Shown: positions 24,492-32,637 of the stretch, piece after piece
Numbering within the stretch: the first letter of the stretch is position 1
Layout: the number at the start of each line of letters is the position of its first letter
From: B4-G1 sp964393895
GTDB lineage: Bacteria > Chloroflexota > Anaerolineae > B4-G1
Direction of reading: 5' to 3'
Assembly (NCBI GenBank): GCA_964393895.1
Contig: CAYMWP010000027.1
Coordinates: 1 to 38,054 of the forward strand
DNA length: 38,054 nt
Position numbers and translations under genes: made by a program
The notes under the pieces: model-generated
Told to the model about the DNA's origin: nothing
Seen by the model: the letters and a program-made list of their open reading frames with translations, nothing else
The model's database searches: none

Positions 24492-25475
24492 CTACCTCAC
24501 AAATCCCGCCTTTCGCAAATCGTACAGCGCCGCCCGGTCGAATGGTGTATCCGTCTCAATGGACACGTAGCTTACGTCGCGGGCGCGGCAGGTGGCCCGG
24601 ATCTCGTCCCGCCAAGCAGCCAACCTGCGGCGGTAGAGCACGCGCATACGGGCGTCAATCGTCACCTCCTGGGGGTCGCCCGTCTCCACGTCTAGCAGAC
24701 GCAGGTCGCCTCCCAGCGGCGGTTCCACTTCATCGGGAGAGAGAGTGTGGATGACAACCACCTCGTGCCCCCGCGCCGCCAGCGCCGTTACGCCTTCGAC
24801 GTAGCCGGCGGGAGTCGCTTCGCTTCTCTCAGGATACATAGGGGAGAACAGGTCGGAGATGAGCACCACCAGCCCTGGTCGCCCGCACGCGATGGCATAG
24901 GCTCGCAGCGCCGCGTTCAGATCGGTCGCGCCCGCCGCTGCCAGGTTCTCCAGCCACTCGAACAGCCTCAGGGTATGGCCGCGTCCGCGCACCGGGCCGA
25001 ATTGCCAGAAACCAGGTTTAGGGGAAAAACCTAGTTTCTCCCCCAAAGATTGGAGGTTGGCGACGGTGAGGCGGTCGCCGGAGGTCAGCGCGATGTACCC
25101 CAACGCCGCCGCCAGCCGCCGCGCGTACACCCACTTGTTCACCTCGCCGACTCGCTGACTCGCTGACTCGCTGACTCGCTGACTCGCCGACTCGCCCCCC
25201 CAATCCATCGAACCGCTGCCATCGAGCAGGATGTGGACCGCCAGATCCTCCTCTTCCTCGAACAGCTTGACGAAGGGGCGCTCCAGCCGGGCGTAGATGT
25301 TCCAGTCCACGCTCCGCAGGTCGTCGCCTCGGGTATAGTCGCGATAGTCGGCGAACTCGACCGAGGCGCCGCGCTTGGTGGAGCGCCGCTCGCCCGCAGT
25401 CTGCCCCGCGCGAGTGCGGCGGGCGACGAGGGAGAGTTGCTCCAAGCGGTGCAACAACGCCGGATCAACCAGCAT
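24492..25475 (-). CDS. DUF58 protein with von Willebrand A-like MIDAS
   Basis: 327 residues. The DUF58 signature lies at 39-62 (VEFADYRDYTRGDDLRSVDW, then NIYARLERP), followed by a MIDAS-type DGSGSM at 85-90. DUF58 proteins usually occur with MoxR ATPases and act in assembly or maturation of other complexes; no moxR or transglutaminase gene is adjacent here. Two stretches look inserted: residues 94-111 (SASQRVSE twice), encoded by 8-bp tandem repeats, and residues 146-157 (EKLGFSPKPGFW), encoded by a REP-like palindrome. Removing them would restore the spacing usual for the family between MIDAS and the ARRLAAAL helix. The frame stays open through both. The ATG at 25475 has a GAGGAAGG close upstream. 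Whether it is still functional is uncertain. Confidence 0.85.
   Translation of the reverse strand: MLVDPALLHRLEQLSLVARRTRAGQTAGERRSTKRGASVEFADYRDYTRGDDLRSVDWNIYARLERPFVKLFEEEEDLAVHILLDGSGSMDWGGESASQRVSESASQRVGEVNKWVYARRLAAALGYIALTSGDRLTVANLQSLGEKLGFSPKPGFWQFGPVRGRGHTLRLFEWLENLAAAGATDLNAALRAYAIACGRPGLVVLISDLFSPMYPERSEATPAGYVEGVTALAARGHEVVVIHTLSPDEVEPPLGGDLRLLDVETGDPQEVTIDARMRVLYRRRLAAWRDEIRATCRARDVSYVSIETDTPFDRAALYDLRKAGFVR
25008..25038. repeat. REP-like palindrome inside the DUF58 coding sequence
   Basis: GAAACCAGGTTT at 25008-25019 pairs with AAACCTAGTTTC at 25027-25038 at 11 of 12 positions. It belongs to the same family as the intergenic palindrome at 9659-9690, so a dispersed element has been absorbed into the reading frame. 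Confidence 0.75.
25145..25192. repeat. Six tandem copies of an 8-bp unit inside the DUF58 gene
   Basis: Four perfect CGCTGACT units (25153-25184) are flanked by one CGCCGACT on each side. Three units encode eight residues, giving the protein repeat ESASQRVS. Since eight is not a multiple of three, gain or loss of one unit shifts the frame just after the MIDAS motif. Confidence 0.9.
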
Positions 25476-25501
25476 CCTTCCTCACCCCTTCGCCCATCCG
25501 C

Positions 25502-26743
25502 TCATTCGTATACCTTCTCCTCCACCCGCTCCGCCTGCGGCGCGTCCGGCTCCACGTCCCGCACGTCGGGCCGGCCGGCCAGCAACTCCTTGTAGTACTC
25601 GTGTTGGATGATGAGGTCCATCACCTCGTTGGTGCCGGTCCAGATCATTATCAGGCGAGTGTCGCGCAGCAAGCGCTCGATGGGATAGACGTCGGTGTAG
25701 CCAATGCCGCCCATGATCTGCATCGCGTGGTTGACCACCTGCCAGGCGGCGTCGGTGGCGAACTTTTTGGCCTCGGAGACGAGCCGCCGGGAGCGGCGAG
25801 GGTCACTGCCCGCGTCCGCACTGCGGGCCGCGCCGTAGACCAACCCGCGGGCCGCGTCGAGCAGGGTGATAGAGTCGGCCACCTTGAAGCTGACCCCCTC
25901 AAAGCTACGAATTTTCTGGCCAAAGGCCTTGCGTTTGTCCGAGTAGCGAGTCGCCACCTCAAGCGCCGCCCGCCCCATGCCGATTGCGCCCGCCGCGCTG
26001 GTCATGCGCTCCGGGATCATCATCTGGTAAAAGATCGCGCCCGCCCCATTCTCCACGCCGACCAGGTTCTGGGCCGGCACACGAGCGTCGCGGAAGACGA
26101 GCCGCCCCGTCCCGCCGCCCCGCGTGCCCAGCAGGCCGTAGAGGTACTCGGCCTCCACCCCTTCCCCCTGCTCGACGATAAAGGCGCTGATGGACTGGTG
26201 GGGCGAGGCCTGGGGATCGGGGTTAGTGCGGGCATAGACCAGGAAAAAGTCCGCCTCGGCCGCGCCGACGATGAAGCGCTTTTGACCACGCAGGAGGTAG
26301 CAGTCCCCTTCGCGGCGGGCCACGGTGGTAGCGCCGAAAAAGTCAGATCCGCCGCGCGGTTCGGTGAGTGCTTCGGCGGCGACCTTTTCGCCGCTCAGAA
26401 GCGGGCGCAGCCAGCGATCCTTTTGCTCAGGCGTGCCAAAAATGTGCAGCGCCTCGCCGACGATGCTGGGCATGACGTAGGCGCAGGAGAGCGCCGTGCC
26501 CAGCACCCCCACCTCCTCGATAGCGACAATCTCGTCCTCCCACTCTAGCCCACGGCCGCCGTACTCACGCGGGAAGCGCAGGCCCAGCAGGTTGCGCCGC
26601 CCGGCATCCCGCACAAAGTCGCGAGGGTACTTGACCTCGTCGGCGTCCATATCCAGGATCAACTGGCGCGGCACGGCGCGCACGAACTCGCGCACCTCGT
26701 CGCGCAGCGTGCGCTGCTTCTCGGTCAACATTGCTTCAAACAT
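25502..26743 (-). CDS. Acyl-CoA dehydrogenase
   Basis: 413 residues with the full ACAD layout: N-terminal helical domain (1-125), the middle beta domain starting ALTEPRGGSDFFG, and the C-terminal helical domain with RKAFGQKIRSFEG and the QIMGGIGYTDVYPIERLLRD segment. FAD-dependent alpha,beta-dehydrogenation of acyl-CoA is expected, with electrons passed to ETF. The position of the MCAD-type catalytic Glu (YEGT) is WTGT here, so that base is missing; Glu245 in MIPERMTSAAG fits the helix-G glutamate used by isovaleryl- and long-chain-type enzymes. No other beta-oxidation or ETF gene is near. AGGTGA precedes the ATG, three bases after the stop of the small toxin-like gene. Confidence 0.9.
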   Translation of the reverse strand: MFEAMLTEKQRTLRDEVREFVRAVPRQLILDMDADEVKYPRDFVRDAGRRNLLGLRFPREYGGRGLEWEDEIVAIEEVGVLGTALSCAYVMPSIVGEALHIFGTPEQKDRWLRPLLSGEKVAAEALTEPRGGSDFFGATTVARREGDCYLLRGQKRFIVGAAEADFFLVYARTNPDPQASPHQSISAFIVEQGEGVEAEYLYGLLGTRGGGTGRLVFRDARVPAQNLVGVENGAGAIFYQMMIPERMTSAAGAIGMGRAALEVATRYSDKRKAFGQKIRSFEGVSFKVADSITLLDAARGLVYGAARSADAGSDPRRSRRLVSEAKKFATDAAWQVVNHAMQIMGGIGYTDVYPIERLLRDTRLIMIWTGTNEVMDLIIQHEYYKELLAGRPDVRDVEPDAPQAERVEEKVYE

Positions 26744-26746
26744 CGG

Positions 26747-26968
26747 TCACCTCTCCCTAGGAAAACTGGACTCGACGCCATACTCTGCCGGTTCCTCGAA
26801 CAACTGCCGCCACTGGCGATAGATGCCGGGCGATAGTTGCTTGATGCCATAGGAACGGGGCGCGTCCGCCGGGGAGCGGAGAGCCGCGGCAATTCTGTCC
26901 CGATCTGGTTGAGGAATGCGGGCCAACTCTCGCTTGACCCTACTGCCCACGAATTTAAGTTGAACCAT
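26747..26968 (-). pseudogene. RelE/HigB-like toxin, truncated at the C-terminus
   Basis: 73 residues. The first two thirds match RelE-superfamily toxins (VKRELARIPQPDRDRIAAAL, then a YGIKQLSPGIYR core). The final strand that carries the LRVGDYRVIYE-type segment and active residues is missing; the protein continues as an unrelated tail and stops three bases before the acyl-CoA dehydrogenase gene. No antitoxin gene is evident next to it. GGGGG precedes the ATG at 26968. I read it as a decayed orphan toxin, with the alternative that it is an intact small protein whose C-terminus has been replaced. Confidence 0.5.
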
Positions 26969-27013
26969 ATGCCCCCAATTCGTTTTTTCTAAATTCGCTG
27001 TAGTGTTCCGACC

Positions 27014-27173
27014 AATCTAACATTGTCAAGGTAATTCGACAATGTTACATTCGGCTCGTAGTCACGCACGGAGTGTAACGGAGTGCGGTTGTGCGCCACT
27101 CCACTGCGTTTCGTGGCGCACTACGAACATCACTTTCTCTCAAGATACAAAATCTAACATTGTCAAGGTAATT
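27014..27173. repeat. Direct and inverted repeat cluster upstream of the RelE-like gene
   Basis: A 23-base sequence containing TAACATTGTCAAGGTAATT occurs identically at 27014-27036 and 27151-27173. The first copy also forms a perfect 10-bp inverted repeat (TAACATTGTC at 27018-27027, GACAATGTTA at 27038-27047). Between the copies is a hairpin with 9-bp arms (27091-27099, 27113-27121) inside TCGTAGT/ACTACGA (27056-27062, 27120-27126). It could be an operator cluster or a small mobile cassette bounded by a duplication. Confidence 0.7.
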
Positions 27174-27247
27174 ACCAATCCAAATCAGGTTCGCGTTGTG
27201 CAGGTGACGAGTGCGCAGGGAGTGTGATCGCCCCAGCCGTAGGCGCC

Positions 27248-28084
27248 TCATCGCACCAGCAATAGCGGGCAATCCACCTCGTCCAGCAGTGAACGGATTT
27301 TTTCCGCTGGTAATATGGTGCTGCTCAACACCAGCACGCCGCCTCCCTCTGAGCGTACCAACTGGGCCAATCTCTCCACCCCGGCCTCCACCAGCCGCCG
27401 AAAGCGGATCAGCACCTCCTGGCGGCGCAGCCAGGCGGCGGTATCGGCCTGTAATCGCTGTTCCTCCTCCACCGTAGCGGCCAAGTTCAGCACGACCAGG
27501 TAGTCATCCTCTCTCCGGGCCAGGTAGGCGGCCAGCGCCAGACCCTTCCGGGCGGGGAGCGAGCCGTCGTAGGTCGCCAACACCGGAGGCCCGATATCCG
27601 CGTCCCTTTGAAGCAGGAGCACCGAGCTTGAGGCTCGCTCTGCTGCGGCCCGGGCCGTTGAGCCCAGCCGCGCCTGCCGGATGAGCGGACGGCTCGTTCT
27701 CCCCAGGCTGAGCAGATCCGCCTCCAACGCCGCCTCCAGCACCTCCGGTGTGACCTCTCCGCGCGCGACCCGGAAAGACCACCTGATCCGTCGTCGCTCG
27801 CAGGTCATTGCCAGCGCCCGGCGCGCTTGTTCTGCCTGCGCCCGCAGTTGTCGCTCCATCCGGGCTGGATCGAGCCGGACGGCGGCGTCGAACGGGTAGC
27901 GCACTTCTCGCGCCGCTGGCAGTCTCGCCGCGCGCAGCAGATTGACGTCTTCGACGAACAACCCTTCCAGTTCCGCCTCCAGGCCGGCCGCCAGCTCGGC
28001 CGCCGCCTCTAACGCTGCCAGACTGTGATGCGAGGCGTCCAGGGCCACCAGTATGCGGCGGATCGCCGGTTCATCATTTGTCAT
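27248..28084 (-). CDS. Tandem universal stress protein (two Usp domains)
   Basis: About 278 residues holding two Usp-like domains. The first begins RRILVALDASHHSLAALEAA and covers about residues 8-150; the second begins PPVLATYDGSLPARKGLALA near 160 and ends VDCPLLLVR. The classical ATP-binding G-x2-G-x9-G-S/T motif is degenerate in both halves (LGRTSRPLIRQARLGSTARA in the first), so nucleotide binding is uncertain. I chose the ATG at 28084, which overlaps the end of the protease gene by 11 bases; the frame is open to 28144, but that extension is a basic run antisense in character. Co-transcribed with LonC, which fits a stress role. Confidence 0.75.
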   Translation of the reverse strand: MTNDEPAIRRILVALDASHHSLAALEAAAELAAGLEAELEGLFVEDVNLLRAARLPAAREVRYPFDAAVRLDPARMERQLRAQAEQARRALAMTCERRRIRWSFRVARGEVTPEVLEAALEADLLSLGRTSRPLIRQARLGSTARAAAERASSSVLLLQRDADIGPPVLATYDGSLPARKGLALAAYLARREDDYLVVLNLAATVEEEQRLQADTAAWLRRQEVLIRFRRLVEAGVERLAQLVRSEGGGVLVLSSTILPAEKIRSLLDEVDCPLLLVR

Positions 28085-30527
28085 CTCGTGCCTGATCATT
28101 TTCCTTCTCGACCGTTTTCTCGCTCTCTTTTTCCGCCTGCGCAAAGTCTCGTTGCTTTTCCGCCAATTCGATCAGCCGGGCCTCGACCAGTTGATTTATG
28201 CTTCCCGCGGCAAAGTTCCCCTCCTCGTCCCGTTCGCCCGCCGGCCGGCCGGTCAAGAGTTCTATGGCCTGGTCCACCGTCCGCACCGGGTAGACGTGGA
28301 ACTGGTCCGCTGCGACCGCCTCGACGACGTCCTGCCGCAGCATGAGGTGCTGCACGTTGGAAGCCGGGATGACCACCCCCTGCTCGCCTGTCAGCCCCCG
28401 CGCCTGGCAGATGTCGAAAAAGCCCTCGATCTTTTCGTTGACGCCGCCAATCGGCTGGGCCTCGCCGTGCTGGTTGACAGAGCCGGTCATTGCCAGCGAT
28501 TGCTTGATGGGTGTGCCCGCCAGCGCCGAGAGCAGCGCGCACAGTTCAGCCAGCGACGCGCTATCCCCTTCCACCCCGCCATAAGATTGCTCGAACACCA
28601 GGCTGGCGGAGAGGGAAAGGGGATAGTCGGCGGCGTAGCGAGCGCCGAGAAAGCTCACCAGGATGAGCACCCCCTTGGAGTGAACGGGGCCGCCCAACTC
28701 GACCTCGCGCTCAATATCTATGACCTTGCCTTTGCCGAGGCGGACGCGGGCCGTGATACGGCTTGGTTGGCCAAAGGCGAAATTACCCAGCCCGATCACC
28801 GAGAGAGCGTTGACCTGCCCCACTCGCTCGCCGGTCGTATCAATCAGAATCGTGCCCCGCTGGATGCGCTCCTGCACGCGCTCTCGCAGCCGGTCGGCGC
28901 GGTGAATCTGAGTGTCAATCGCGCGCTGCACGTCGGCCGCGGTCACGACGCTGTTGCCGGCCTGCACTGCCCAATAGTCCGATTCGCGCAGCAGGTCGGC
29001 CACGCTCAACAGGTGGACGGATAGTTTCTCGGCGTCTCCCGCCATACGGGCGCTGCGCTCGATGACACGGGCGACGGCTTCCCGGTCGAAGGGGCGCAGT
29101 TCGTTCCTGCGGGCCAACGAGGCAACCAGGTGAGCGTACAGCAAATTGTTGTCCGGGGTGCGCTCCGTCTCCTCGTTGAAATCGGTCTCGACTTTGAACA
29201 ACTCGCCAAAGTCGGGATCGTACTGGTAGAGCAAATAGTACAACAACCGCTCGCCGATCAGGACGACCTTCACGTCCAGGGGAACCGGCTGTGGCTCCAG
29301 TGAGACGGTGCTGACCAGGCTCAACACCTGGGCCATTGACTCGATGCGAATCTCCCGCGCACGGAGGGCGCGTTTGAGGCCATCCCAGGCGTACGGTTGC
29401 AGCAACAACTGGCGCGCGTCCAGGATGAGATAGCCGCCGTTGGCGCTGTGCAACGCGCCCGGCTTGATCAGGTTAAAGTCGGTCAGCAGCGCGCCCATTT
29501 GGGAGATGTGCTCCACGCGACCGATGAGGTTGTTATAGGTCGGATGTTCCTCGAAGAGCACTGGTGCGCTCTCGGACTCGCCGTGGTCCACGAGTACGTT
29601 CACCTGGTAACGGCGGAACAGTGGGGGGCTCGCCAGCGAGCGCGGCAGCGACATGCCCTGCTGCTGAGAGTCCTCCTCGACCTTGCGAAACTCGTCCACG
29701 TTCTCGACCACGTCCTGCTGCACCGCATCCAGATAGGCCACTGCTTCTGGCAACTCGGCGTACTTTTCTCGCAGCTCGTCAATCGGGTGACCGACGATGG
29801 TCGCCGCTACCTGGCGATCCAGTTCTTTGACCTTCTCCCGCGCTTCCCGCTCCCACTGCCGCACCTGGTAGATCGTTCCTTGCAATCGTTCCTGAAGTTG
29901 CGAGACGTCTCGTTCGATTTGTTTGCGTTCCTCCTCGGGCAATTTCTGAAAATCGTCTGGGCTGACGACTTCTCCTTTTCTCATGGGCGTAAAGGCCAAT
30001 CCAACCGGCGTGCGGATCAGGGCGATATCCTTTTCCTGAGCCTGTTCCTGGATCCGGCCGAAGGCTGTCTCCTGTCGTTCCTTGAGTTCCTCCTCGACTT
30101 CCTGCCGGCGCGTGCGGTAGTCTTCGCTTTCAAAGGCGGCCGGGAGCGCGGTGCGCAGTTCCTCGATCAGTTGCTCCATATCCTTGCGCAGTATGCTGCC
30201 CCGTCCAGGTGGGAGCCGCAAAGCGCGCGGCTTGTGGGGGTGCTCGAAATTATTGACGTAACACCAGTCGGAGGGGATTGGTTTAGCAGCCGCTTTCCGG
30301 TCGAGGAACTGGCCGATGGTGGTGCGCTTACCCGTGCCGCTCGGCCCCAGGGCGAACAGGTTGTAGCCCTCGTGCTGGATACCAATGCCAAATAGGATAG
30401 CCTCCACCGCTCGCTCCTGACCTACGATCTCGTCCGGGTCTTGCAGTTCGTCCGTCGTTTCAAAGTCGAACTGTGATGCATCGCACGGGCAACGCAGTTG
30501 TTGGGGAGAGAGTGATTCTGGGGTCAT
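28074..30527 (-). CDS. LonC-type AAA/Lon protease (AAA_32, S16)
   Basis: 817 residues. The N-terminal half is the AAA_32-type ATPase with Walker A GPSGTGKRT (Lys67), a long coiled-coil insertion (about 110-270) and a Walker B region in GGYLILDARQLL. The C-terminal Lon protease domain carries the Ser-Lys dyad, Ser656 in GDSASLAEL and Lys699 in GGVNEKIEGFF, 43 residues apart as in Lon. Without the LAN substrate-binding domain of LonA, it resembles the group annotated as LonC or archaeal LonB-like but with no membrane helices. The last 60 residues are a charged coiled tail. AGGAGG, partly overlapping the preceding stop codon region, lies eight bases before the ATG. It is in an operon with a phosphodiesterase upstream and Usp downstream. 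Confidence 0.92.
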   Translation of the reverse strand: MTPESLSPQQLRCPCDASQFDFETTDELQDPDEIVGQERAVEAILFGIGIQHEGYNLFALGPSGTGKRTTIGQFLDRKAAAKPIPSDWCYVNNFEHPHKPRALRLPPGRGSILRKDMEQLIEELRTALPAAFESEDYRTRRQEVEEELKERQETAFGRIQEQAQEKDIALIRTPVGLAFTPMRKGEVVSPDDFQKLPEEERKQIERDVSQLQERLQGTIYQVRQWEREAREKVKELDRQVAATIVGHPIDELREKYAELPEAVAYLDAVQQDVVENVDEFRKVEEDSQQQGMSLPRSLASPPLFRRYQVNVLVDHGESESAPVLFEEHPTYNNLIGRVEHISQMGALLTDFNLIKPGALHSANGGYLILDARQLLLQPYAWDGLKRALRAREIRIESMAQVLSLVSTVSLEPQPVPLDVKVVLIGERLLYYLLYQYDPDFGELFKVETDFNEETERTPDNNLLYAHLVASLARRNELRPFDREAVARVIERSARMAGDAEKLSVHLLSVADLLRESDYWAVQAGNSVVTAADVQRAIDTQIHRADRLRERVQERIQRGTILIDTTGERVGQVNALSVIGLGNFAFGQPSRITARVRLGKGKVIDIEREVELGGPVHSKGVLILVSFLGARYAADYPLSLSASLVFEQSYGGVEGDSASLAELCALLSALAGTPIKQSLAMTGSVNQHGEAQPIGGVNEKIEGFFDICQARGLTGEQGVVIPASNVQHLMLRQDVVEAVAADQFHVYPVRTVDQAIELLTGRPAGERDEEGNFAAGSINQLVEARLIELAEKQRDFAQAEKESEKTVEKENDQARDDK

Positions 30528-30539
30528 GCGAGAGCCTCC

Positions 30540-31058
30540 TTAAGATGTCGTACGTCTTACGTCCTGTGTCTCGAGTTCCACGAAGCGGGCCTCGCCTGTT
30601 GCCAGGTCGAGGATGCAGAAGGAGCGGCTCTGCTTGCGCGTGCCCCCTAATGCGCCGGGGTTGATGACGCGGGTGCGCCCTACCCTTTGATCGCGCCGCC
30701 GGTGAGTGTGGCCGTGAAAGACGCAAGCCTGCTCGCCGGAGGCGATGAGGTTAGCCAGCACCTCTTCGTTGTCGCCGTGAATCACGCCCAGCGAGTACCC
30801 CTCCAGCGTGAGCCTGTGGAGCCAGGCGAAACGCCCGCGACCGAGGGTCTCTTCGGCCACCCACGCCAGTCCAACGCCCCGGTCCATATTCCCCTGGGCG
30901 ATCCAGACCTCGAAACGGGCCAACGCCTGAACGACGTCGGGGCCGCAGACATCGCCGCAGTGGAACACGTGCGTCACGCCCTCGGCTGCCAGTATCTCGA
31001 GCGTCGCTTCCAGGTTGTCCAGATTGTCGTGAGTGTCCGAGACGATGCCGATTTTCAT
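30540..31058 (-). CDS. YfcE/MJ0936-type metallophosphoesterase
   Basis: 172 residues with all motifs of the calcineurin-like YfcE family: SDTHDN at 7-12, GDVCG near 37, GNMDR near 57, and GHTHRRR near 115, which bind two metal ions. Members hydrolyse phosphodiesters such as bis-p-nitrophenyl phosphate; the cell substrate is unknown. I start at the ATG at 31058, directly before MKIGIVSD, with GGAG eight bases upstream, although the frame is open to 31124. The stop codon is followed 12 bases later by the LonC start. Confidence 0.88.
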   Translation of the reverse strand: MKIGIVSDTHDNLDNLEATLEILAAEGVTHVFHCGDVCGPDVVQALARFEVWIAQGNMDRGVGLAWVAEETLGRGRFAWLHRLTLEGYSLGVIHGDNEEVLANLIASGEQACVFHGHTHRRRDQRVGRTRVINPGALGGTRKQSRSFCILDLATGEARFVELETQDVRRTTS

Positions 31059-31140
31059 TTCCGCGCTCCACTGTAGATGATAGCAGAAAGCGGCACAATA
31101 TGCAAACACCTGATGATTGTCCACATTTTACCGCAAAGCA

Positions 31141-31200
31141 CGCCAAGAGCGCAAAGAGGATCAAAAAGGGCGTTTCTTGGCGACCTTTGCGCTCTTGGCG
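31141..31200. repeat. Perfect 16-bp inverted repeat
   Basis: CGCCAAGAGCGCAAAG (31141-31156) and CTTTGCGCTCTTGGCG (31185-31200) with a 28-base spacer, in the gap between divergent genes. Resembles a dispersed genomic palindrome; not a terminator for either neighbour, since both are transcribed away from it. Confidence 0.8.
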
Positions 31201-31261
31201 GTTCAAAGAAAGCGTTGTCACTGACTTGGTTGGTTTTGACATGCGGTCATTTTCGACCTGT

Positions 31262-31315
31262 GCAGTGGGTGAATCAGTTGTCAAAGACCTCGGAGGTCTG
31301 AGCCTGAGCAGTTAC
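31262..31315. mobile_element. Solo right end of the IS66-type MITE family
   Basis: GCAGTGGG, then GTCAAAGACCTCGGAGGTCT and CCTGAGCAGTTAC match the right half of the element at 12587-12726, with a one-base insertion and a few substitutions. The terminal repeat TGAGCAGTTAC is at 31305-31315. No opposite end GTAACTGCTCA is visible in the gap upstream, so this copy is truncated or is the end of a longer lost element. Weaker similarity continues left to about 31236. Confidence 0.65.
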
Positions 31316-31405
31316 AAAATCTCTGCGAACTCTGCCCCTGTGGTGGATGCAATTGGCAATGTGAGTGGTCCCCAATATATGTGAGCGATCACCAGCTTTT
31401 CCTCC

Positions 31406-31434
31406 TTGACAGCGTCGAGTTTTTTGTATATAAT
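31406..31434 (+). promoter_or_regulatory. Consensus sigma-70 promoter of the ArsR cassette
   Basis: TTGACA at 31406-31411 and TATAAT at 31429-31434 with a 17-base spacer: both hexamers and the spacing are perfect. Such a strong promoter only makes sense under tight repression, which the adjoining operator would provide. Confidence 0.85.
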
Positions 31435-31468
31435 ATGCACGTTACCCAATCAAGCGGGTAATGTGCAT
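31435..31468 (+). promoter_or_regulatory. Probable ArsR operator overlapping the transcription start
   Basis: ATGCACGTTACCC (31435-31447) and GGGTAATGTGCAT (31456-31468) form a 13-bp inverted repeat with one mismatch around 8 bases. It begins immediately after the -10 box and covers the expected start near 31441, the usual site for an autorepressing ArsR-family protein. The repressor gene follows 33 bases downstream. Confidence 0.7.
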
Positions 31469-31501
31469 AATAGGTTAAGCGCAAATTCAAGGGAGATAAA
31501 A

Positions 31502-32617
31502 ATGCCAGACCCAGATTTTATCGTCGCTCCTGTAATCTCGCCCACCAGTTTTGCTGTCGAACCGGCCCACAGTGCCCTGCACAGCTTGTTGCTGCTCGTC
31601 GTGGCCGACGAGCTTTCCGGTCTCGACGAGTGGGTCCACCGTACCGTCGCTGCCCTGACGCCGGAGCGACGACACAAAAATCGCCTCGTCATGAACGGCC
31701 TGTACTTTGCCACTGTCCCCGACCGGAGCTGGCCCAGCTTTTCCGCCTATATAGATCACCTGGCAGCTCTGGACCCAACCGTGTTGCGGGACCGGGTCTT
31801 TAATGCGTATGCTCAAATCCATCAGGCCGAGGAATGCGAGCATTGCTACAAACCCGACCCGATGCGAGAGCAAACGTCAATAGATGTTCCGGCGCTGTTG
31901 GGAAGCGTGGACCGATTTCTCGAGTTTTTGAAAGAGAGGTTCTCCTTAGATAAGCTAGACCTCGAGATTGAGTCCGAGGCTTATGAATATCTCAAGGACC
32001 CGCCCGCAATGCAATCGCTGATCGTTTCTCACTTTAGGAATATGTGGGACGAGGTATTGTCCTCAGAATGGGAACGGGTCGCGCCAATGTTGCGGGCGTC
32101 GGTGAGCGCTTTTCGACAACTCGATTTCGGCGCCATATCCAAGTTTGAAGTTGCCAAGCGGGTACTCCGGCACGAGATTGGGCAAGAATGGGAGCCAATG
32201 TTCGAGGAGATTGGGCAGGTCATCTTTGTCCCGTCCACCCACACCGGCCCATACGCCGGCAAATTTAGATCGGGGGACACTTTGTGGGTCATATTCGGGG
32301 CCCACGTTCCCGAGGGGGCGCAGATACACGCCCCTGATCTGAGCCGCGCCGAGATCCTCGTCCGGCTCAACGCCCTGGCAGACGATACCCGGCTGCGCAT
32401 TCTGAAACTCGCCTCAGAAGATGGGGAACAGCGTTCCCAGGATATTATGGCCCGGCTGGAGCTCAGCCAGTCCGCGGCTTCACGCCACCTCAAGCAACTA
32501 AGCGCGACGGGCTATCTCAACGAGCGACGTTGCGCAGGAGCCAAGTGTTTCACCCTCAATCCCACGCGGGTTGAGGATACCCTGCGCGCGATTTCCTTGT
32601 TCTTGTTGAAGGAATAG
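31502..32617 (+). CDS. ArsR-family repressor with a large N-terminal domain (DUF5937-like)
   Basis: 371 residues. The C-terminal 85 residues are an ArsR winged helix: NALADDTRLRILKLASE, then the recognition helix SQSAASRHLKQLSATGYL. The N-terminal 275 residues resemble the domain found before the HTH in long ArsR-type regulators (DUF5937-like). Two cysteine pairs stand out: C112/C115 (ECEHC) in the N-terminal part and C344/C349 (RRCAGAKC) in the wing. They could sense metal or thiol reagents, but the classical ELCVCDL metal site is absent. The ATG at 31502 has GGGAG eight bases upstream; earlier in-frame codons lie inside the promoter. It likely represses itself and the downstream exporter operon through the operator at 31435-31468. 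Confidence 0.82.
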   Translation: MPDPDFIVAPVISPTSFAVEPAHSALHSLLLLVVADELSGLDEWVHRTVAALTPERRHKNRLVMNGLYFATVPDRSWPSFSAYIDHLAALDPTVLRDRVFNAYAQIHQAEECEHCYKPDPMREQTSIDVPALLGSVDRFLEFLKERFSLDKLDLEIESEAYEYLKDPPAMQSLIVSHFRNMWDEVLSSEWERVAPMLRASVSAFRQLDFGAISKFEVAKRVLRHEIGQEWEPMFEEIGQVIFVPSTHTGPYAGKFRSGDTLWVIFGAHVPEGAQIHAPDLSRAEILVRLNALADDTRLRILKLASEDGEQRSQDIMARLELSQSAASRHLKQLSATGYLNERRCAGAKCFTLNPTRVEDTLRAISLFLLKE

Positions 32618-32637
32618 GAAATAGGAGGCTGTGTGCC

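Noticed and set aside
25145..25192. CRISPR array
   Set aside because: The 8-bp units are contiguous with no spacers and are within a coding sequence. No other regularly spaced direct repeats were seen in the window.
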